The notes below the pieces were generated by a model. The model ran no database searches, was not told where the DNA came from, and saw nothing but the letters and a program-made list of their open reading frames with translations. The position numbers and the translations under genes were made by a program. Shown one piece after another: positions 49,419-52,960 of a stretch of DNA of 52,960 nucleotides; position 1 is the first letter of the stretch; each line of letters begins with the position of its first letter. Source of the DNA: an uncultured Bacteroidales bacterium (lineage in GTDB: Bacteria; Bacteroidota; Bacteroidia; Bacteroidales; UBA932); NCBI GenBank assembly GCA_947303465.1, contig CAMYYI010000012.1, positions 1-52,960 of the forward strand, in the 5' to 3' direction.

Positions 49419-51278
49419 ATGGCAAAGACAACAAAAGGACAGATCGGTGTTACTACCGAGAACATATTTCCTGTAATCAAGCAGTTTCTTTACAGTGACC
49501 ATGAGATATTCCTGCGCGAACTGGTAGCCAACGCAGTGGATGCAGAGCAAAAGCTCAAGGCGCTCGCCTCCACCGGTACGTTCAAGGGCGAGACCGGGGA
49601 CCTGAAGGTGGAGATAGAGCTGGACGAGAAAGGCAAGACCCTGAAAATTAAAGACAACGGTATAGGAATGACCGCGGACGAAGTAGACCGCTACATAAAC
49701 CAGATAGCTTTTTCAAGCGCCGGAGAATTCCTGGAAAAATATAAGGACCAGACCAATATAATCGGCCATTTCGGCCTTGGCTTCTATTCTGCATTCATGG
49801 TGGCCAAAAAGGTTACCATAGAGAGCCTCAGCTGGCAGGAGGGCGCCGAAGGGGTCAAATGGACCTGCGACGGATCTCCGGAATTCAGCATGGGAGCCTG
49901 CCAGAAGGAGGACCGCGGCACCGTAGTCACCCTGTATTTTGACGACGAAAGCGCCGAAGAATTCGGGACGAAAGGCAAAATACGTCAGCTCCTGGACAAG
50001 TACTGCAAGTTTATGCCTGTGCCCGTAGTATTCGGAAAAAAGACTGAATGGAAGGACGGCAAGAGCGTCGAGACCGATGAAGACGAGGTAATCAACAACA
50101 CGGAGCCGCTTTGGACAAAAGCCCCGTCCGAGCTGAAAGACGAGGATTACCTGAACTTCTACCGGGCCCTGTACCCCATGGAGGAAGAGCCGATGTTCTG
50201 GATACACCTCAACGTGGACTATCCGTTCACGCTCACAGGCGTGCTCTACTTCCCCAAGATCAAGGAGCGCATGGCCATAGACCGCAACAAGATACAGTTG
50301 TACTGTAACCAGATGTTCGTGACCGACCATGTGGACAACATCGTTCCGGACTTCCTTACCCTGCTTCACGGTGTCATCGACTCCCCCGACATCCCTCTGA
50401 ACGTGAGCCGCAGCTATTTGCAGAGCGACGCCAACGTAAAGAAAATCAGCACTTACATCACCAAGAAGGTGGCCGACCGCCTGGAAGAGATTTTCAAGGA
50501 GCAGCGTACTCAGTACGAAGAGAAGTGGGACAATATCAAGCTCTTCATAGAATACGGCATGCTTTCAGACGAGAAGTTCTGCGAGAGGGCCATGGATTTT
50601 GCCCTGCTCAAGAATACCGACGGCAAGTATTTCTCTCTGGAAGATTACCGCAAGGCCATAGAAGGCGCCCAAATGGACAAGGACAAGAAGGTTGTATATC
50701 TCTACGCTACCGATGCCGAAGCGCAATACGGCAATATAGAAGCGGCAAAGAACATGGGCTACGACGTGCTGCTCATGGACTGCGAGCTGGACAGCCACTT
50801 CGTCAACATGCTGGAGCAGAAGCTGAAAGACTGCCGCTTCGCACGAGTGGACAGCGATACCGCCGGAAACCTTATACCCAAGGAAGACAAGGTTAAGCCG
50901 GAAATGAGCGATGACGACAAGAAGGCGCTCGGAGAGCTCTTCAAGTCCGTCCTGCCGGAAGGAAACGAATACAACGTAGAGCCCGAGAATCTGGGAGCGG
51001 AAGGCGCCCCTGTAATCCTGACCCAGAGCGAATTCATGCGCCGCTGGCGCGAGATGAGCGCCCTCGGCGGCGGCATGAACTTCTATGGCAGCATGCCTGA
51101 GGCGTACGATGTCAAGGTCAACATGGAGAATCCTGTTATCGCCCGTATCTGGGAAGACCGCGAGGGTACTGCCGAGCTGCTCAGGCAGGTAGTGGACCTT
51201 GCCTTGCTGGAAAAGGGAATGCTGAAAGGTAAGGCGCTGGCAGAATTCATTGCAAGAAGCGAAAAATTACTGGTTTAA
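49419..51278 (+). CDS. htpG: Molecular chaperone HtpG (Hsp90)
   Basis: A 619-residue Hsp90 chaperone, an ATP-driven clamp that helps client proteins fold. The GHKL ATPase domain is evident: FLRELVANAVDAEQKLKALA (the Glu that activates water and the Asn/Asp that bind ATP-Mg), LKIKDNGIGMTADEVD and IIGHFGLGFYSAFMVAKKV. The middle domain has YLNFYRALYPMEEEPMFWIH, KIKERMAIDRNKIQLYCNQM and the conserved LNVSRSYLQSD with its Arg. The C-terminal dimerisation domain follows. The ATG at 49419 begins the conserved protein (MAKTTKGQIGVTTENIFPVI). Slightly shorter than Bacteroides HtpG (about 680). Confidence 0.97.
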   Translation: MAKTTKGQIGVTTENIFPVIKQFLYSDHEIFLRELVANAVDAEQKLKALASTGTFKGETGDLKVEIELDEKGKTLKIKDNGIGMTADEVDRYINQIAFSSAGEFLEKYKDQTNIIGHFGLGFYSAFMVAKKVTIESLSWQEGAEGVKWTCDGSPEFSMGACQKEDRGTVVTLYFDDESAEEFGTKGKIRQLLDKYCKFMPVPVVFGKKTEWKDGKSVETDEDEVINNTEPLWTKAPSELKDEDYLNFYRALYPMEEEPMFWIHLNVDYPFTLTGVLYFPKIKERMAIDRNKIQLYCNQMFVTDHVDNIVPDFLTLLHGVIDSPDIPLNVSRSYLQSDANVKKISTYITKKVADRLEEIFKEQRTQYEEKWDNIKLFIEYGMLSDEKFCERAMDFALLKNTDGKYFSLEDYRKAIEGAQMDKDKKVVYLYATDAEAQYGNIEAAKNMGYDVLLMDCELDSHFVNMLEQKLKDCRFARVDSDTAGNLIPKEDKVKPEMSDDDKKALGELFKSVLPEGNEYNVEPENLGAEGAPVILTQSEFMRRWREMSALGGGMNFYGSMPEAYDVKVNMENPVIARIWEDREGTAELLRQVVDLALLEKGMLKGKALAEFIARSEKLLV

Positions 51279-51303
51279 GTCTTTCAAAATCAATTTTTCT
51301 GCT

Positions 51304-51311
51304 TATCTTTG
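51304..51311 (+). promoter_or_regulatory. rplY promoter -7 element
   Basis: TATCTTTG fits TAnnTTTG, with a TTTC-like -33 sequence about 19 nt upstream. It leaves a leader of about 80 nt before rplY. Confidence 0.55.
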
Positions 51312-51323
51312 CGCCCGCATTTG

Positions 51324-51368
51324 AAAACCAAACGGTTTTGGTGCAATGGGTCCCGGACCCGATCCGGG
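51324..51368 (+). promoter_or_regulatory. Two tandem hairpins in the rplY leader
   Basis: AAAACC-AAAC-GGTTTT (51324-51339) and CCCGGA-CCCGA-TCCGGG (51352-51368) are perfect 6-bp hairpins. They could form an autoregulatory leader for the ribosomal protein. The second also resembles the CCGGGATGA type of dispersed intergenic repeat, so it may be a repeat insertion. Confidence 0.4.
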
Positions 51369-51396
51369 ATGAGTAACACATTTTTACATTAAAGAA

Positions 51397-51975
51397 ATGC
51401 AACATTTTGAACTGAACGGCCAGACCCGCGAAGTGGCTGGCAAGGCGGCCATCAAGGCCTTCCGCAAGCAGGGACTCGTCCCTTGCAATCTCTACGGATG
51501 CGGCGTAGAAAACGTACTTTTCACCGTTAACGCCAAGGAACTCAAGGCTGTCACCGACACGCCCAAGGCTTATATCATCGACCTCGTCCTGGACGGCAAG
51601 AAGAAATACACCGCCGTGCTCCACGAGCTCCAGTGGCACCCCGTAACGGACACTTGCCTGCACGTCGATTTCCTCGCCGTGAACGACAAGAAGCCCATCA
51701 ACATCGAGGTTCCCATCGTCATCACCGGACATGCAGCCGGTGTACAGCAGGGTGGTAAGTTCTACCAGAACGCCCGCAAGATCCGCGTCTGCGCCACCTT
51801 GAAGAACCTTCCCGACGATGTCACCATCGACATCACTTCCCTCGGACTTGACAAAAAGATCAAGGCCGGAGACGTCAAGCTCGACAACATCACCGTCACC
51901 ACTGACAAGGATGCCATCATCTGCGGCGTGAAGACTACCCGCAACACCGTCGTCACCGCTACCGAGGAGGCTTAA
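51397..51975 (+). CDS. rplY: 50S ribosomal protein L25 / Ctc
   Basis: A 192-residue L25 of the long (Ctc/TL5) type, which binds 5S rRNA. The N-terminal domain (QHFELNGQTREVAGKAAIKAF, then QGLVPCNLYGCGVENVLFTV) is the 5S-binding beta-barrel, and the C-terminal Ctc domain spans about 95-185 (HVDFLAVNDKKPINIEVPIV). The ATG at 51397 follows a leader with two hairpins. It is followed 2 nt later by pth, the usual neighbour in many bacteria. Confidence 0.95.
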   Translation: MQHFELNGQTREVAGKAAIKAFRKQGLVPCNLYGCGVENVLFTVNAKELKAVTDTPKAYIIDLVLDGKKKYTAVLHELQWHPVTDTCLHVDFLAVNDKKPINIEVPIVITGHAAGVQQGGKFYQNARKIRVCATLKNLPDDVTIDITSLGLDKKIKAGDVKLDNITVTTDKDAIICGVKTTRNTVVTATEEA

Positions 51976-51977
51976 AC

Positions 51978-52580
51978 GTGTCTGACAAGAGTTATCTGGT
52001 GGCCGGTCTCGGCAATATAGGTGCAGAGTACGCCGCCACCAGGCATAACATCGGATTTATGGTATTGGACGCCTGGGCTCAGGCGTCCAATATTTCTTTC
52101 GAGACTGTCAGGTACGGAGACATGGCCACCGTCAGCGTCAAGGGACGCAAATTCCACCTCCTCAAGCCGTCCACATACATGAACCTGAGCGGCAATGCAA
52201 TCAGGTACTGGATGCAGGAGCTTGACATTCCCATGGAGAACCTGATTGTCATCTGCGACGACATCAATCTTCCGTTCGGAACAGTGCGTATGCGCATGGG
52301 CGGAAGCGACGGCGGGCACAACGGGCTCAGGAACATTGAGGACCTGCTGGAAACCAGGCAGTATGCCCGCATACGAGTAGGGGTGGGTCACGATTTTTCG
52401 GAGGGAGATCAGATAAATTTTGTTCTTGGTCCGTTCACGCTCAACGAGCTTCCTTCTGTTCCCGGCATTACACGGAGAGTGGCGGAAGGCGTCAGGACCT
52501 GGGCACTGGCCGGAGCCCAAAAAGCGATGACCGAACTCAACACAAAAGCAGAAACAGTTGAAAATACAACAAATCAATAA
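51978..52580 (+). CDS. pth: Peptidyl-tRNA hydrolase
   Basis: A 200-residue enzyme that releases peptides from stalled peptidyl-tRNA. Catalytic His23 is in YAATRHNIGFMVLD, Asn in YMNLSGNAIRYW, the conserved Asp in ICDDINLPFGTVRMR, and the last Asn in GSDGGHNGLRNIE. The start is GTG at 51978 (GTG TCT GAC), 2 nt after the rplY stop; no ATG fits. The C-terminal tail (AETVENTTNQ) extends slightly beyond the family core. Confidence 0.96.
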   Translation: MSDKSYLVAGLGNIGAEYAATRHNIGFMVLDAWAQASNISFETVRYGDMATVSVKGRKFHLLKPSTYMNLSGNAIRYWMQELDIPMENLIVICDDINLPFGTVRMRMGGSDGGHNGLRNIEDLLETRQYARIRVGVGHDFSEGDQINFVLGPFTLNELPSVPGITRRVAEGVRTWALAGAQKAMTELNTKAETVENTTNQ

Positions 52581-52596
52581 CTTATTTTTTCAAAAT

Positions 52597-52627
52597 TGTT
52601 GTTATTTCAATTTTATTTTCTAAATTG
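52597..52627 (+). promoter_or_regulatory. Weak candidate promoter of the histone-like gene
   Basis: TTG (52599-52601), a 19-nt spacer and TAAATTG (52621-52627) come close to the Bacteroidetes consensus, in a very AT-rich region 50 nt before the ATG at 52678. One T is missing from the -7 box. Confidence 0.3.
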
Positions 52628-52677
52628 CGTGAGATTTTTGACACTTTTTATCAAAACAATTTTAATACTGATTTCTT

Positions 52678-52854
52678 ATGAAAGCACTTGTTGAAAAAAT
52701 CAACGCCAACATTGAGGCCTTCAAGGCCAACGCTGAGGCTCAGGTAATTAAGGGTAACAAAGCCGCTGGCGCCCGCGCCCGCAAGGCCGCTCTGGAGCTC
52801 ATGAAGGATCTCAAGGAATTCCGTAAGGTTTCCGTAGTTGAAGCAAAAAAATAA
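52678..52854 (+). CDS. Histone H1-like (Hc1 family) protein
   Basis: A 58-residue, Lys/Ala-rich basic protein: MKALVEKINANIEAFKANAE, then AQVIKGNKAAGARARKAALE, then LMKDLKEFRKVSVVEAKK. It matches the short Hc1-type histone H1 proteins common in Bacteroidetes, thought to bind and compact DNA. The start at 52678 is the only fitting ATG, and TAA is at 52852-52854. An antisense frame over the same region is a shadow. It follows pth by 97 nt of AT-rich sequence that could hold its own promoter, which suggests independent expression. Confidence 0.88.
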   Translation: MKALVEKINANIEAFKANAEAQVIKGNKAAGARARKAALELMKDLKEFRKVSVVEAKK

Positions 52855-52930
52855 TTTTTTGCATTTTTCATGCAACGTTTCTGAAACCTTTTGCATCTAT
52901 ATAGTAGGTTTAGGTTTTAGTACACGTTTA

Positions 52931-52960
52931 AAGGTCGGGAGCCGCGAGGTTACCGGCCTT
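52931..52960. terminator. Hairpin at the right edge
   Basis: AAGGTCGG (52931-52938) and CCGGCCTT (52953-52960) pair with one G-T pair around a 14-nt loop. The sequence ends there, so whether a T run follows is unknown. Confidence 0.4.

Noticed and set aside
52855..52960. Possible tRNA at the right edge
   Set aside because: The sequence forms one simple hairpin and lacks a T-loop, anticodon arm and acceptor pairing.
1..52960. CRISPR array, insertion sequence or prophage
   Set aside because: No regularly spaced direct repeats with unique spacers, transposase, integrase or phage structural gene was seen; the only tandem repeat has three copies with 8-bp spacers.

Overview
The window is a chromosomal segment of a member of the Bacteroidales (Bacteroidota). 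The evidence is direct. Promoters repeatedly match the Bacteroidetes consensus TTTG-N19-21-TAnnTTTG (for example 1304-1334, 36566-36597, 47635-47665), and start codons lack Shine-Dalgarno sequences. Several proteins are of Bacteroidetes type: a Wza whose lipoprotein sequence continues into ATPQNVAYFQ, LruC-domain and BACON lipoproteins, a DUF2795 acidic protein, a DUF5715 protein and a 58-residue Hc1-type histone. I cannot assign a genus. I see no tRNA, rRNA, CRISPR array, insertion sequence or prophage.

Layout. (1) 1-6415: housekeeping and membrane genes, mostly on the minus strand. They are a ZIP metal transporter cut by the window edge, a cytidylate-kinase-like protein, GreA preceded by a small membrane ORF that looks frameshifted, a double GNAT protein, a plus-strand HdeD-like membrane protein, and a three-gene minus operon (DMT transporter, acyltransferase, lipoprotein). 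(2) 6494-32986: a capsule or O-antigen locus of 23 tightly packed, often overlapping genes behind a single recognisable promoter at 6458. It encodes Wza and Wzc export proteins, an initiating phosphoglycosyltransferase, four glycosyltransferases, a Wzy-like polymerase, a Wzx flippase, the WbpD, WbpE and WbpB steps of a UDP-2,3-diamino-sugar uronate pathway, a CapD-type dehydratase, an epimerase, a CBS-nucleotidyltransferase, a possible decoration module (CapA, CapK/PaaK, FemAB-like, DUF354, deacetylase) and a pyruvyltransferase paired with an Fe-S protein. A 956-residue YdiJ-like FAD/Fe-S dehydrogenase sits directly before wbpB. (3) 32987-40307: a cell-surface set of two LruC lipoproteins, an OmpA-like protein and a BACON/OB-fold lipoprotein. 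The first LruC protein is joined in frame, without a stop, to the last glycosyltransferase of the capsule locus. (4) 40352-41907: a peroxide-defence unit of glutathione peroxidase, OhrR-type regulator and ferritin-like protein, with two palindromes around its promoter. (5) 41987-52960: ordinary genes (M15-like DUF5715, YkvA, GNAT, D-aminoacylase, DUF2795, folE, HAD hydrolase, acyl-CoA ligase, htpG, rplY, pth, histone).

How the parts work together. The capsule locus holds nearly everything needed to make, flip, polymerise and export a polysaccharide that probably carries a 2,3-diacetamido-uronic acid and pyruvate or amino-acyl decorations. The UDP-GlcNAc 6-dehydrogenase (WbpA) that would feed WbpB is not in the window. 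The most interesting inference is that the YdiJ-like dehydrogenase reoxidises the 2-hydroxyglutarate that WbpB-type enzymes make when they regenerate NAD+. Other points worth checking are the glycosyltransferase-lipoprotein fusion, a D-aminoacylase gene whose second codon is TGA, and the OhrR operators.
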